Source of the DNA: an uncultured Eubacteriales bacterium | GTDB taxonomy: Bacteria; Bacillota; Clostridia; Oscillospirales; Acutalibacteraceae | Reading direction: 5' to 3' | Length of the DNA stretch: 64,000 bases | NCBI GenBank assembly: GCA_934488615.1 | Contig: CAKSSJ010000006.1 | Location: 1-64,000, forward strand | Part shown: positions 49,645 through 58,527 of the stretch, piece after piece | How positions within the stretch are numbered: position 1 is the first letter of the stretch | Layout of the letters: each line of letters starts with the position of its first letter | Position numbers and translations under genes: made by a program | The notes under the pieces: model-generated | What the model was told of the DNA's origin: nothing | The model's input: only the letters and a program-made list of their open reading frames with translations | Database searches by the model: none

Positions 49645-49774
49645 AAAAAGGGGAGTGAAAAATGGATTTTAATTGAAAAGGTGCGGAAATATAAGAATGT
49701 AAGTAAAAATATGGGCTTTACGGTAAACAAAGAGTGCCCGATATATAGTCGAGCGCTTTATAAAAGTATTCCGG

Positions 49775-50569
49775 TTATATTTCTTCAAATATCGGAACGA
49801 TGCCACCGATATCGGTTAATTCGCTGTCAGTCAGTTCAATGTAGCTTACATTATATTTATTTAAGAAGCTTTTAATTTTTTCTGCATCATTGTGTGTGCT
49901 CAGCTTTCCGTTGAATGCAATCAGATTTTTGTCAATAAATCCACAGCATCCGCCGATAAATCCATAACTGTATCCGCTCAGTTTAATCTGACCCTTAGAA
50001 AGCATCAGGCAATCTAATCCTATTCGATGAAAAGTATCGTAAACAGATATGTCATCGGTCATTGCGGCATTCGGAGCGACTAAAACCGATGAACAGCCGA
50101 CGTAGCCTTGATTACAGTGAAATAAGGTTATATCTTTTTTGGCGGCATAAGCCTGTATGGTTTTGCCGACGTGAGATGTGTTGCAAACTATGCTGTTTTC
50201 AAGCCTTTTCACGTTTATAGCCGCCTCGGCAGGATACGGCGATTTAATACATTCGCTGTAGACCTTCACCTTTTCAAATTTTTCTGTTCCCCACCCTATT
50301 GTTAAATAATTAACAATATCGTTTTCTTGAATATAGCTTATAAGTGACGGCGCCAAATTTTTATCGCAGACAAAGGATCCTTCATCAAGCTGTAAAAGAT
50401 TGCAGTCGGGGTGACTTGCTACGGGCGCCGAGAGCTTGGGGTTTACGTTTACCTTGAATACTTCAACGCCTGCTTTTTCAAGCGCCGCAATTGTTTCTGT
50501 TGCATCGGCAGAAACGGCAACCGTTGCCTTACCCTGCGGCAAAAGCGGTGTTTTCAGTATTCTTCTCAA
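49775..50569 (-). CDS. DUF6873-type protein (predicted pentein/GME-fold)
   Basis: 264 residues. The repeated H-x-D-C-N-L and H-C-N-Q-G-Y motifs (SHPDCNLLQLDEG; LFHCNQGYVGCSSVLV) and the MTDDISVYDTFHRIG segment match my memory of the DUF6873 family, which has an amidinotransferase-like (GME/pentein) fold. The His/Cys/Asp residues could form a pentein-type active site. Its cellular role is unknown. The start is TTG 50569 with GAGAGG upstream, 18 bp after the sigG stop, so it is read with sigG and may function in the forespore; that is inference from position. Confidence 0.6.
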   Translation of the reverse strand: MRRILKTPLLPQGKATVAVSADATETIAALEKAGVEVFKVNVNPKLSAPVASHPDCNLLQLDEGSFVCDKNLAPSLISYIQENDIVNYLTIGWGTEKFEKVKVYSECIKSPYPAEAAINVKRLENSIVCNTSHVGKTIQAYAAKKDITLFHCNQGYVGCSSVLVAPNAAMTDDISVYDTFHRIGLDCLMLSKGQIKLSGYSYGFIGGCCGFIDKNLIAFNGKLSTHNDAEKIKSFLNKYNVSYIELTDSELTDIGGIVPIFEEI

Positions 50570-50587
50570 CGTCCTCTCCCCTTTCGG

Positions 50588-51355
50588 TCAGTTCTTTATC
50601 TTTTTTAAAGCGCCCTTTTCAAGCCTTGAAACCTGAGCCTGTGATATTCCGATTTCTTTGGCAACCTCGGTTTGTGTTTTTCCGAGCATAAAACGCAAAT
50701 TGAGAATATTTTTTTCTCTTTGAGAAAGTCTTTTTATAGAATCTCTAATAAGAATTTCGTCCATCCAGTTGTCCGCTGTGTTTCTGTCGCCGATCTGATC
50801 CATAACATAGATTGCGTCGCCGCCTTCATTGTATACAGGTTCATAAAGCGACACAGGCTCGACGATAGATTCAAGAGCGATGACTACGTCCTCTTTTTTC
50901 ATATTAAGCTCTTTTGCGATTTCTTCAACCTTAGGCTCTCTGTTAAGCTCATTTGAAAGCCTTTCTCTGACCTGAATCGCCTTGTATGCCGTGTCTCTGA
51001 GCGAACGGCTTACTCTTACAGAGTTGTTGTCTCTGAGATATCGGCGCACTTCGCCGATAATCATTGGAACGGCATAGGTTGAAAAGCGAACCTGCAAATC
51101 GGTGTTGAAGTTGTCAATTGCCTTTATAAGTCCCATACAGCCGACTTGAAACAGGTCGTCCAACGGCTCGCCTCGGTTTGAAAAGCGCTGAATAACGCTC
51201 AGAACAAGCTTCAGATTGCCTTGAATCATTTCGTCCCTTGCCGCCTTATCGCCGTTATGCGCTCTGTTGATCAGCTCCAGCTTTTTGTTTTCACGCAAAA
51301 CCTTTAGGCTCGAGGTATCAATTCCGCAGATTTCAACCTTGTTTTTATATTGCAT
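50588..51355 (-). CDS. sigG: RNA polymerase sporulation sigma factor SigG
   Basis: 255 residues very close to sigma-G. The N-terminus YKNKVEICGIDTSSLKVL is the sigma-G-specific leader bound by anti-sigma factors. Region 2 (QGNLKLVLSVIQRF, DDLFQVGCMGLIKAIDNF, FSTYAVPMIIGEVRRY), region 3 and region 4 (GKTQTEVAKEIGISQAQVSRLEK) are complete. It drives late forespore transcription, including spoVA operons. In many Firmicutes it follows spoIIGA-sigE; here a GT2 gene precedes it. A strong hairpin with a buried ribosome site lies directly before the ATG. Confidence 0.95.
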   Translation of the reverse strand: MQYKNKVEICGIDTSSLKVLRENKKLELINRAHNGDKAARDEMIQGNLKLVLSVIQRFSNRGEPLDDLFQVGCMGLIKAIDNFNTDLQVRFSTYAVPMIIGEVRRYLRDNNSVRVSRSLRDTAYKAIQVRERLSNELNREPKVEEIAKELNMKKEDVVIALESIVEPVSLYEPVYNEGGDAIYVMDQIGDRNTADNWMDEILIRDSIKRLSQREKNILNLRFMLGKTQTEVAKEIGISQAQVSRLEKGALKKIKN

Positions 51356-51361
51356 TAAAAA

Positions 51362-51398
51362 GACCTCCTCACAGTAAAATTTTTACCAGAAGAAGGTC
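51362..51398 (-). promoter_or_regulatory. Hairpin burying the sigG ribosome site
   Basis: On the minus strand GACCTTCTTCTGGTAAAA and TTTTACTGTGAGGAGGTC form an 18-position stem with one mismatch and four wobbles. The 3' arm contains the Shine-Dalgarno GGAGG, and TTTTT follows before the ATG at 51355. It begins 12 bp after the stop of the upstream GT2 gene, so it may both terminate that transcript and close the sigG ribosome site. Confidence 0.7.
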
Positions 51399-51409
51399 CC
51401 GATATTCAA

Positions 51410-52318
51410 TTAGCGTCTGTATTTAATAATATTTACAATAAAAATAAAGCACTCGTTAATAAAATCAAACGGTGAAACGAAAAATGCGCGCAGTGCATTG
51501 CCGAGCATTTTTCCGTATAGATGATTACGCTGGTATGCAACAGACATTACCATGTAGTGCCTGAATTTGACATAGCGTATTTCTCTTTTGCTCAAACGGT
51601 TAAAATACTGCTTCTTGAATTCAAAGAGCATGTTTTCTCCGTCAATCTTGTTCTTTCCCTGGGAAATTCCGCCGTCATTGTGCTTATAGACCTTAATATC
51701 GCAGGAATTGAAATAGCGTATCTTTAACCCGGCTTCAATTGAAATGAGCATGAGGAAAAAGTCCTGACCCATTTTAGCGTCCTTAAAGCCGCCTATTTCG
51801 CGGAGCTTATCCGCTTTGAACATAAAGCTCGGAGTGCCGCTGAGGTTTTTGGTAAGATGATAGCGCAAAAGCGTATCGTTATCGAATGCCTTGATGCCCT
51901 TGTGATCTCTGTAATCGCAAACCTTGCCGTCCATGCGGTACATTATCATGTTTGAAAAAGAGAGGTCGCAGTTCGTATCGAGCATAAATTTCAGCTGCTT
52001 TTCGACCTTACCCGACATATACTCGTCATCATCGTCAAGGAAGGTTATGTATTCACCGTGAGCGACATTTATACCGACATTTCGTGAAAGAGAACCGCCG
52101 AGGTTCTTTTCATTTCTGATATAAATAATCCTGTTGTTATTCAAAGCTTCAATATAATTCTTTATATCGTCGCGATACGGAAAATCGCTCGGACTGTCAT
52201 CAACAACAATTATTTCAATATTATCATAGGTCTGATTTATAACGGACTGCAAGGCGTTGCTTACATAATCCAGTTTTCTTTTGTAAGTCGGAATAATAAC
52301 CGAAACCATGCAACCCAT
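51410..52318 (-). CDS. Family 2 glycosyltransferase
   Basis: 302 residues of the GT2 family. The N-terminal VSVIIPTYKRK opens the GT-A fold, VVDDSPSD gives the nucleotide-binding site, and FLDDDDEYMSGK is the DXD metal motif. The C-terminal part has basic and hydrophobic residues (AFFVSPFDFINECFIFIVNIIKY) that may bind the membrane. It should add a sugar to a surface polymer. No other glycan gene is adjacent. The ATG at 52318 is preferred, with GGAAG 8 nt upstream. The leader contains a copy of the TTAAGGCAATACC palindrome. Confidence 0.88.
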   Translation of the reverse strand: MGCMVSVIIPTYKRKLDYVSNALQSVINQTYDNIEIIVVDDSPSDFPYRDDIKNYIEALNNNRIIYIRNEKNLGGSLSRNVGINVAHGEYITFLDDDDEYMSGKVEKQLKFMLDTNCDLSFSNMIMYRMDGKVCDYRDHKGIKAFDNDTLLRYHLTKNLSGTPSFMFKADKLREIGGFKDAKMGQDFFLMLISIEAGLKIRYFNSCDIKVYKHNDGGISQGKNKIDGENMLFEFKKQYFNRLSKREIRYVKFRHYMVMSVAYQRNHLYGKMLGNALRAFFVSPFDFINECFIFIVNIIKYRR

Positions 52319-52348
52319 CAATTTATCTTCCTTCAAAAAGAAACTTTC

Positions 52349-52384
52349 TTAAGGCAATACCGCACGATTGTGCTGTTGCCTTAA
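52349..52384. repeat. 36-bp copy of the TTAAGGCAATACCGCAC palindrome
   Basis: TTAAGGCAATACCGCAC and GTGCTGTTGCCTTAA are imperfect reverse complements around GATT. On the minus strand it starts about at +1 of the GT2 transcript (7 nt after the -10 box) and would form a 5'-terminal stem-loop. Confidence 0.75.
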
Positions 52385-52391
52385 CTCAATT

Positions 52392-52420
52392 ATTATACAA
52401 AAACAAAGCGTCTTTGTCAA
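52392..52420 (-). promoter_or_regulatory. Promoter of the GT2 gene (possibly including sigG read-through)
   Basis: On the minus strand, consensus TTGACA (52415-52420), a 17-bp spacer and consensus TATAAT (52392-52397). Confidence 0.75.
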
Positions 52421-52423
52421 TAA

Positions 52424-53167
52424 TTATTCCGCTCGTTCAAACAGCTGTTTGAGCCAGCGAACGGATCTCGAAAACCAGTAGGAATTCGGTTTTACAAGCT
52501 CCTGACCGCTTTTAGATGAACAAACAACATCGGTGCCGAGAGAAAATCCGTGATCCCCTTGCGAAAAAATATGCATTTCAAAACTGACCTTGTTTTTGTC
52601 AAGCGCTTCCGCATATCTAAGGGAATTTATGATCGGAACACAGCCGTCGTCCGAAGCCGCAAAAATAAAGGTCGGCGGTGCGTCTTTATTAACATATTTG
52701 TCTACTGATTCAACCTGCTTTGCGAGAATCTGGCTTGTTGAATCAAGAATACATGGATAACCGAGTATACATGCGTTCGGTTTTTCGTTGGACATAGCCG
52801 AAAGCGCCGCGGCAAGATGACCACCTGCTGAGAAGCCGATCACAGCAATTTTCTGCGGATCGGTGTGGAATTTATCGGCGTTTTCTCTTATAAATCTGAG
52901 TGCCGTTTCAGAGTCGTTAAGCGGTGTCGGAAACGCCGCGTTTTCATTGAGAGAATACCTTAAAACAAACGCGTTGAATCCCATTGAAAGAAAGGAAAGC
53001 GCAATTGGTTCAGCTTCCCTGTCCGAACAGAATCTATATGCTCCGCCGGGTAAAACAAGGACGGCAGGCTTGGTTTTCATGTTCGGCATTTCCTCGGAAA
53101 TATCGGGAATATATGAGGTCAATGTGACCTCAGGATCGTCTGTTATTCTGAAAACTTCTGAAACCAT
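52424..53167 (-). CDS. Alpha/beta-hydrolase, acetyl esterase/BD-FAE type
   Basis: 247 residues. LVLPGGAYRFCSDREAEP gives the oxyanion hole, IGFSAGGHLAAAL the nucleophile elbow (about residue 112), and FIFAASDDGCVP and FSQGDHGFSLG the Asp and His. The short form resembles bacterial carbohydrate acetyl esterases that lack a signal peptide. It probably removes acyl groups from imported sugar esters. It lies 2 bp downstream of the mreB-like gene, so it is co-transcribed with the minus-strand operon. Confidence 0.87.
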   Translation of the reverse strand: MVSEVFRITDDPEVTLTSYIPDISEEMPNMKTKPAVLVLPGGAYRFCSDREAEPIALSFLSMGFNAFVLRYSLNENAAFPTPLNDSETALRFIRENADKFHTDPQKIAVIGFSAGGHLAAALSAMSNEKPNACILGYPCILDSTSQILAKQVESVDKYVNKDAPPTFIFAASDDGCVPIINSLRYAEALDKNKVSFEMHIFSQGDHGFSLGTDVVCSSKSGQELVKPNSYWFSRSVRWLKQLFERAE

Positions 53168-53169
53168 AT

Positions 53170-54204
53170 TTACTCCTCAAACTCGCTCATATCGGCATAG
53201 GAACGGAAAACATATCCGTTCTCTTCGAGAATTTTAATATCGTCAAGCAATACCCCGAGACCCTTTGCAACGCACAGCTCGGGTTCTTCGGCACACCTGA
53301 CGTTAAATCCAAACTTACTCTTGAAAAAATCATCAATTCCTCTAATGTTTGCACCGCCGCCTGTGATTATCATGCCGTTTTTAACAATATCGGCAACAAG
53401 CTCAGGCTGGGTTTGAGAAATAAGAAATTTAATTTCGTCAACTATCTTTTCAAGGTGCTCTCTTATACAAAGGAATACGTCGGTCGAGGTGATTTCAATG
53501 CTTTTCGGCAGCTTGGTTATGTAATCCTTGCCGACCGCGCGAACAGCAAGCTCAGCGTCAAGAAACTTTGCTGAACCGACCTGTTTTTTTACCTTTTCGG
53601 CAGTAACCGAACCGATGATCGTGTCGCGCTCATGGCGCACAAATCTGCAAATATCGTTATCAAAAGTGTTGCCAGAAATACCGATTGAAGCGGAATTGGC
53701 AATACAGCCCCTTGTGACAACGGCAATATCCGTTGTCCCGCCGCCGATGTCAACAATAAGCACACCCTCGGGATTTTTCATGCTGACTCCTGCGCCCAAA
53801 GCCGCGGCGAGCGGTTCCTCAATAACGCAGGCTCTCGCTGCTCCCGCCGAGATGAGAAGATCCGTAAATGTCTTTTTGTCAAGCTCACCCGTATCTGACG
53901 GCACGCAAGCGACAATGCTCGGTTTGAAAATACGGTTTTTGCAGATTTTCTGTATAAAGTGGCATATCATTTGCTCAAGCGCGTTATAGTCAAAAATACT
54001 GCCGTTTCTAATCGGACGAACCGCCGTGAGATAATCGGGAGTTTTTCCGAGCATTTTGTACGCTTCTTTTCCGATTGCTTTTACCTTATTTTCCGAGCAG
54101 TCATATACAATAACGGAGGGCTCGTTTATTCTTATTCCCTTGCCGTCTGCATTGGCAACGATCGAGGTCGTTCCGAGATCGAAACCGATTTTTGTTCCTA
54201 TCAT
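53170..54204 (-). CDS. MreB/Mbl-like actin-family cell-shape protein
   Basis: 344 residues with the actin ATPase elements of MreB: FDLGTTSIVANADGKGI (phosphate 1), VRPIRNGSIFDY, VLIVDIGGGTTDIAVV (phosphate 2) and GMIITGGGANIRGIDDFF (adenosine). MreB-family proteins form membrane-bound filaments that guide lateral wall synthesis. Family members usually have mreCD beside them; here TPM and LemA genes precede and an esterase follows, so this may be an mbl/mreBH-type paralogue. The ATG follows GGAGGG. Confidence 0.9.
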   Translation of the reverse strand: MIGTKIGFDLGTTSIVANADGKGIRINEPSVIVYDCSENKVKAIGKEAYKMLGKTPDYLTAVRPIRNGSIFDYNALEQMICHFIQKICKNRIFKPSIVACVPSDTGELDKKTFTDLLISAGAARACVIEEPLAAALGAGVSMKNPEGVLIVDIGGGTTDIAVVTRGCIANSASIGISGNTFDNDICRFVRHERDTIIGSVTAEKVKKQVGSAKFLDAELAVRAVGKDYITKLPKSIEITSTDVFLCIREHLEKIVDEIKFLISQTQPELVADIVKNGMIITGGGANIRGIDDFFKSKFGFNVRCAEEPELCVAKGLGVLLDDIKILEENGYVFRSYADMSEFEE

Positions 54205-54236
54205 GAATAATGCCCTCCTTTCTTAATCAATGTAAG

Positions 54237-55007
54237 CTAAAATCCGCGGGATGAGCCGCCGCCGCCAAACGATCCTCCGCCTCCGGAAAAACCGCCTCCA
54301 CCGCCGCTACCGCTTCCGCCAGAGAATCCTCCGCCACCGTGGAAAGAGCCGCTGTATCCCGTTGATGTATTGCGTCTGATAAAAGAGAAATAAATAATTA
54401 GAATAACTACGATTGTTATAATACTGTAGCCGACAATTTTTTCAAGCAATGACGGCTCAAGATCCTTGTCGTGCTCTTCGATTGAGGTGTAATCCTCGCT
54501 TACGGAAAGACCCTTTTCAATGGAAACCTCGTTGATGATCGAATTATAAACTGAGGTCAGACCGTTTGAAAAGTCATTCTTTTGAAAGCTCGGCACTCCG
54601 TATATATCGAGAATTCTGCCTGTTTTACTGTCGGGCAGTGCACCCTCAAGACCGTAGCCGACCTCGATACGCACCTCTCTGTCATCGACTGAAAGCAAAA
54701 GCAGAACGCCGTCGTTGTTTTCCTTTGAGCCTATACCCCATGTACGTGCGAGGTTGAGCGAGTAGGATTCAATGTCACTGCCTTGAAGATTCTGTACCGT
54801 TACAACAACGACCTGGGCACCGCAAGCCTTGTAAAGCGCTTCGCCCTGCTGCTGCATTTTTGCTTCGTTTTCATTTGAAATTACATTCGCAAAGTCGTTG
54901 ACAAAAAAGTTTTTTGTCGCTTTCGGCAGGGTTACTGCTGACGCGGAAAAAGCCAAAATCGCAAGCAAAACCAAAACAGTTGCAGAAACAGAAATAATTC
55001 TTTTCAT
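54237..55007 (-). CDS. TPM-domain (YgcG-type) membrane protein with Gly-rich tail
   Basis: 256 residues. Signal peptide about 1-26, TPM domain about 30-155 (FVNDFANVISN, VVVVTVQNLQGSDIESYSLNLARTWGIG, VRIEVGYGLEGALPD), one membrane span at about 178-196, and a C-terminal GGGGFSGGSGSGGGGGFSGG tail. TPM proteins are frequent next to lemA, as here (3 bp gap). Their exact role is unknown; some show phosphatase or membrane-protein quality functions. The Gly-rich tail is characteristic of the YgcG group. Confidence 0.88.
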   Translation of the reverse strand: MKRIISVSATVLVLLAILAFSASAVTLPKATKNFFVNDFANVISNENEAKMQQQGEALYKACGAQVVVVTVQNLQGSDIESYSLNLARTWGIGSKENNDGVLLLLSVDDREVRIEVGYGLEGALPDSKTGRILDIYGVPSFQKNDFSNGLTSVYNSIINEVSIEKGLSVSEDYTSIEEHDKDLEPSLLEKIVGYSIITIVVILIIYFSFIRRNTSTGYSGSFHGGGGFSGGSGSGGGGGFSGGGGSFGGGGSSRGF

Positions 55008-55010
55008 TAT

Positions 55011-55577
55011 TTAAAACTCCACATTCGGTACTGTCTGTGAATTATCGTCCGCTTTGAAGAAATCTGCCTTTTCAAATCCGAAAATTCCTGCAAGAATATT
55101 TTTCGGGAAGGTACGGATCGAAGTGTTGTATGACTGAACAGCCTCGTTGTAATCCTTGCGGGCAACGGCAATTCTGTTCTCGGTTCCTGCAAGCTCATCT
55201 TGAAGCGCAGTGAAATTCGAATTCGCTTTTAAATCGGGATATGCTTCGGTAACGGCATTTACCCAAACCGAAATAGCCCTATCAAGCTCGTCATTTGCCT
55301 GCGAAAGGCTTGCGGCATCATTCGCCCTGCCGACCTTTGCTCTCGCTTCGGTAACGGCTGTCAGAGTTTCCTGCTCAAATTTTGTGTATCCTTTGACTGT
55401 TGAGACGAAATTCGGAATCAGATCCGCACGGCGCTGGAGCTGAGTCTGAATGTCAGCCTGCTTTGTTTCAACCGTTGTCTGCGCCTTAACAAGCGAATTA
55501 TATCCGCCTGCAAAAATGCCGACAAGAACAACCAACACTGCGATAATCGCAATTATAATTTTTGTACCGCTTTTCAT
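55011..55577 (-). CDS. lemA: LemA family protein
   Basis: 188 residues. An N-terminal signal-anchor (about 4-25) precedes an extracytoplasmic helical bundle. YNSLVKAQTTVETKQADIQTQLQRRADLIPN and FGFEKADFF are family signatures. LemA proteins are membrane-anchored with unknown exact function and usually paired with a TPM-domain gene, as here. The start is ATG 55577, behind AGAGGTG; a GTG 9 bp upstream overlaps that site. Confidence 0.9.
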   Translation of the reverse strand: MKSGTKIIIAIIAVLVVLVGIFAGGYNSLVKAQTTVETKQADIQTQLQRRADLIPNFVSTVKGYTKFEQETLTAVTEARAKVGRANDAASLSQANDELDRAISVWVNAVTEAYPDLKANSNFTALQDELAGTENRIAVARKDYNEAVQSYNTSIRTFPKNILAGIFGFEKADFFKADDNSQTVPNVEF

Positions 55578-55595
55578 ATCGAACACCTCTTTGAT

Positions 55596-56324
55596 TTATT
55601 TTCTTTCTTCTATTTTACTATTTCTGAGAGCCGCAGTCAAGCAAATTACGCTTTTAACACCGTAAAGATATAACATTTTTCCGCATTCGTTGAGAGTTGC
55701 GCCCGATGTTTTGATATCATCAATCAGTAAAATCGTTTTTCCCTCAAGCTGATATTTATTATTAACGTCAAACGCGCCGATAAGATTACCTGTTCTTTCT
55801 ATTCCCGAGCAGTCATGCTGACAGTCGGTATCATATAGCTTGACAAGCATTTTGTCGGCAAAGGGAATGTCGCAGAGCTTTGAAATTTCACGCGCAAGAA
55901 GTCTGCTTTGGTTGAATCCGCGCTTGCGCTCCTTGGTTTTGTACATCGGAATAAATGTTATATAATCAAAGGATATATCTCCGAAATATGCTTCAAGCGT
56001 TTCGGTCATCAGCCTTGCGAGTGGTTTTGAAATGCTCCGCTCATCTCTGAACTTGAAACGGTGAATACATTTCTTTACATCTTCGTCATAGTACATCGCG
56101 GAAGCGACCTTGTCATAGTAAACAGCCTTTTTCTTATTGCAGCTGCAATCTTTCTTGGCGGCGCCGCAATGCGTGCAGATATCGCCCTTGATAAACGGAA
56201 TCGTTTCCTCACAATCCGAGCAGTAATCCTCAAACGGACCGATCAGCTCATTGCAGAATATACAGCGATTCGGAAAGAACAGCGAAGAAATAAAAGCGGA
56301 AACAGCTTTAATGAAATCCTTCAT
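55596..56324 (-). CDS. comF: ComF-family phosphoribosyltransferase-like protein
   Basis: 242 residues. An N-terminal zinc-finger region with CIFC, CSDC, CTHC and CSC pairs (about 20-62) is followed by a type I phosphoribosyltransferase fold, whose PRPP loop is ILLIDDIKTSGATLNECG. ComF is required for DNA uptake in competent Bacillus; in other bacteria it acts with DNA repair proteins. It overlaps the recD2 gene by 17 bp, so the two are coupled. Confidence 0.92.
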   Translation of the reverse strand: MKDFIKAVSAFISSLFFPNRCIFCNELIGPFEDYCSDCEETIPFIKGDICTHCGAAKKDCSCNKKKAVYYDKVASAMYYDEDVKKCIHRFKFRDERSISKPLARLMTETLEAYFGDISFDYITFIPMYKTKERKRGFNQSRLLAREISKLCDIPFADKMLVKLYDTDCQHDCSGIERTGNLIGAFDVNNKYQLEGKTILLIDDIKTSGATLNECGKMLYLYGVKSVICLTAALRNSKIEERK

Positions 56325-58527
56325 CCCCGTCCCCCGTTTCGGTGAGAAAATGCTTCAGCGCAGTATAGCGCTTCGTTCTGCTATTGTTCATCGTCATTCT
56401 GTAAACATCGTCCGAAAGTCCGACAAGCACCATAATACTCTTTGCCCTTGTTACCGCCGTGTAAAGTAGATTCCTGTAGCTGAGGTTCGGTATAACGTTA
56501 AAGACGGGCATAACGACCGCTTTGAATTCATTGCCCTGACTTTTATGTACCGTTACGGCATAGGCATGCTCGATCTCGTTGGCGTTTTCAAACGAATATA
56601 CGGCTATTCTATCCTCAAAGTTGACCGAAAAGGCCGAGGAGGTGTTGTCGATTTTTTCGATTATACCGATGTCGCCGTTAAATATTCCGCTTCCCTCGTC
56701 ATTGCCCTTTGTCCAGAGGATATCGTAATTATTCTTTATCTGCATGACCTTGTCCCCCTCACGCAGTATTTTTCCCGCCAAGGTAACCTCTCTTTTGTCT
56801 CTTGACGGCGGATTGAGGGTTGCTTGCAGAATCTTATTTATATATACGCTTCCGCACTCGCCTTTTCTGGACGGACACAGAACTTGAATATCGTTTATCG
56901 GGTCAAAATCATATGCCTTAGGCAGTCTCGTCGAGCAAAGCTCGGATATTGTGTTCACCACCGCAGAGGAGGTAACGCGCTTCATAAAGAAAAAGTCGTT
57001 GTCCTTGGTTTCAAGGTCTGGCATTTTTCCGTCAACAATATCGTGCGCATTTGTGACGATACGGCTTTTCATCGCCTGTCTGAACACCTTTTTCAGCTCA
57101 ACGACAGGTAAGGTGCCTGATTCGATCAGGTCATGCAGAACATTGCCCGCTCCGACCGCAGGAAGCTGATCCGAGTCGCCGACCATAATCAGACGGCATC
57201 CGAGCGGCAACGCGTTCAGCAGGCTTGAAAACAGCGTTATATCGACCATGGAAAGCTCGTCCACAATAACTGCGTCGGCCTTGAGCGGATCCTGCATATT
57301 ATGCTTGAAATGCGGATTGTCGTTTTTATCCCATTCAACCTCAAGCAGACGGTGAATTGTTTTCGCCTCTCTGCCTGTAATTTCGCTCATTCTTTTGGCG
57401 GCTCGTCCTGTCGGAGCTGTTAGCGCGACCTCAAGACCGTCCATCTCAAACAGCTTTAAAATGCCGTTGAGAGTTGTTGTTTTGCCTGTTCCGGGACCGC
57501 CCGTTAATATGAGTATTCCCTTGTCAACGGCTTTAATAATGGCTTCCCTTTGCTTCTCATCGTAAACAATACATTCGTCGCGTTCGATGTTTTCAATATC
57601 CTGCAAAAGTGTCGGTTTGCCTGCAGGGGGAAATTTAAGAAAAACCTTGATCCTCTCTGACGCCGCGTATTCATCGGAGTATATCTTAAACAGGGCGACA
57701 AAAACTTTGCCGTCCATAACAAATTCTTCGAGTTTGTGCTCTTGGATCAGTGTGTCAAGCGCTTCATTTATGCTCTCTTCATCGGCGTCGAGAAGTCCTT
57801 TTGACGGAGCTATAAGCTTTTCACGCGGCAAACAGGTGTGCCCGTTGCGAAGATTATGACGAATAACATGCATAACACCTGCTTGAATTCTGAATTCGGT
57901 TGCAGGCTTAACATCAAGAGCGTCGGCGATCTGCTCGGCTCTTTCAAAGCCGATGCCTATCCCCTCTCCGCACAAAACATACGGATTCATTCTTACGACG
58001 TCAACCGCATTTGCACCGTAAAGCCGATAGATTCTGAGACACTCCGAAGCAGTCAAACCGAGCCTTTCGAGAGCTATCATAACCTGGCGGACGGAAAACT
58101 GCTCATTGAATGCCTGACATATTTTTTCCGCCTTTGAAAGCGATATGCCGTTTATCAGAGCAAGAGACTTCGGATGCTTTTCGAGAACCTCGAAAGCCTC
58201 TTCGCCAAAGCGTTCGATAATTTTCTGCGCTGTTTTCGGACCGATTCCCTTAACGGCTCCCGATGCGAGGTAACGGTACAGATCCGCCGATGTTGACGGG
58301 AGACTTCTTTCGCAAAGCTCTGCTCTGAACTGCTTGCCGAAGGTCTGATGAACGACCCATGTTCCGCGAAGCTTCAACTCCTCACCGACATTGATTTCGG
58401 GAAGAACGCCCACAACGGTTATGTACTCCTCGTCCGCAGACAGTTCAAGAACCGTAAACCCGCTCTCGGGCTTACGGAACACAAGCTCTTCAACATATCC
58501 GTGGATTTCTTCAAGGTTTTCGTTCAT
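56308..58527 (-). CDS. recD2: RecD2-type ATP-dependent DNA helicase
   Basis: 739 residues, the RecD2 size. An N-terminal OB-like domain precedes a helix-hairpin-helix region (GIGPKTAQKIIERFG). The superfamily 1 helicase motifs follow: Walker A TGGPGTGKTTTL, Walker B AVIVDELSMVD, GDSDQLPAVGAGNVL, and the C-terminal HAYAVTVHKSQGNEF and LLYTAVTRAK. It acts as a 5'-3' helicase in mismatch and replication-fork repair in bacteria lacking RecBC. It overlaps both neighbours: the upstream small membrane protein gene and comF. Confidence 0.95.
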   Translation of the reverse strand: MNENLEEIHGYVEELVFRKPESGFTVLELSADEEYITVVGVLPEINVGEELKLRGTWVVHQTFGKQFRAELCERSLPSTSADLYRYLASGAVKGIGPKTAQKIIERFGEEAFEVLEKHPKSLALINGISLSKAEKICQAFNEQFSVRQVMIALERLGLTASECLRIYRLYGANAVDVVRMNPYVLCGEGIGIGFERAEQIADALDVKPATEFRIQAGVMHVIRHNLRNGHTCLPREKLIAPSKGLLDADEESINEALDTLIQEHKLEEFVMDGKVFVALFKIYSDEYAASERIKVFLKFPPAGKPTLLQDIENIERDECIVYDEKQREAIIKAVDKGILILTGGPGTGKTTTLNGILKLFEMDGLEVALTAPTGRAAKRMSEITGREAKTIHRLLEVEWDKNDNPHFKHNMQDPLKADAVIVDELSMVDITLFSSLLNALPLGCRLIMVGDSDQLPAVGAGNVLHDLIESGTLPVVELKKVFRQAMKSRIVTNAHDIVDGKMPDLETKDNDFFFMKRVTSSAVVNTISELCSTRLPKAYDFDPINDIQVLCPSRKGECGSVYINKILQATLNPPSRDKREVTLAGKILREGDKVMQIKNNYDILWTKGNDEGSGIFNGDIGIIEKIDNTSSAFSVNFEDRIAVYSFENANEIEHAYAVTVHKSQGNEFKAVVMPVFNVIPNLSYRNLLYTAVTRAKSIMVLVGLSDDVYRMTMNNSRTKRYTALKHFLTETGDGDEGFH

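Noticed and set aside
49681..49875. 64-codon plus-strand ORF near the xer gap
   Set aside because: Half of it is antisense to the DUF6873 gene, with no ribosome site and no recognised pattern.
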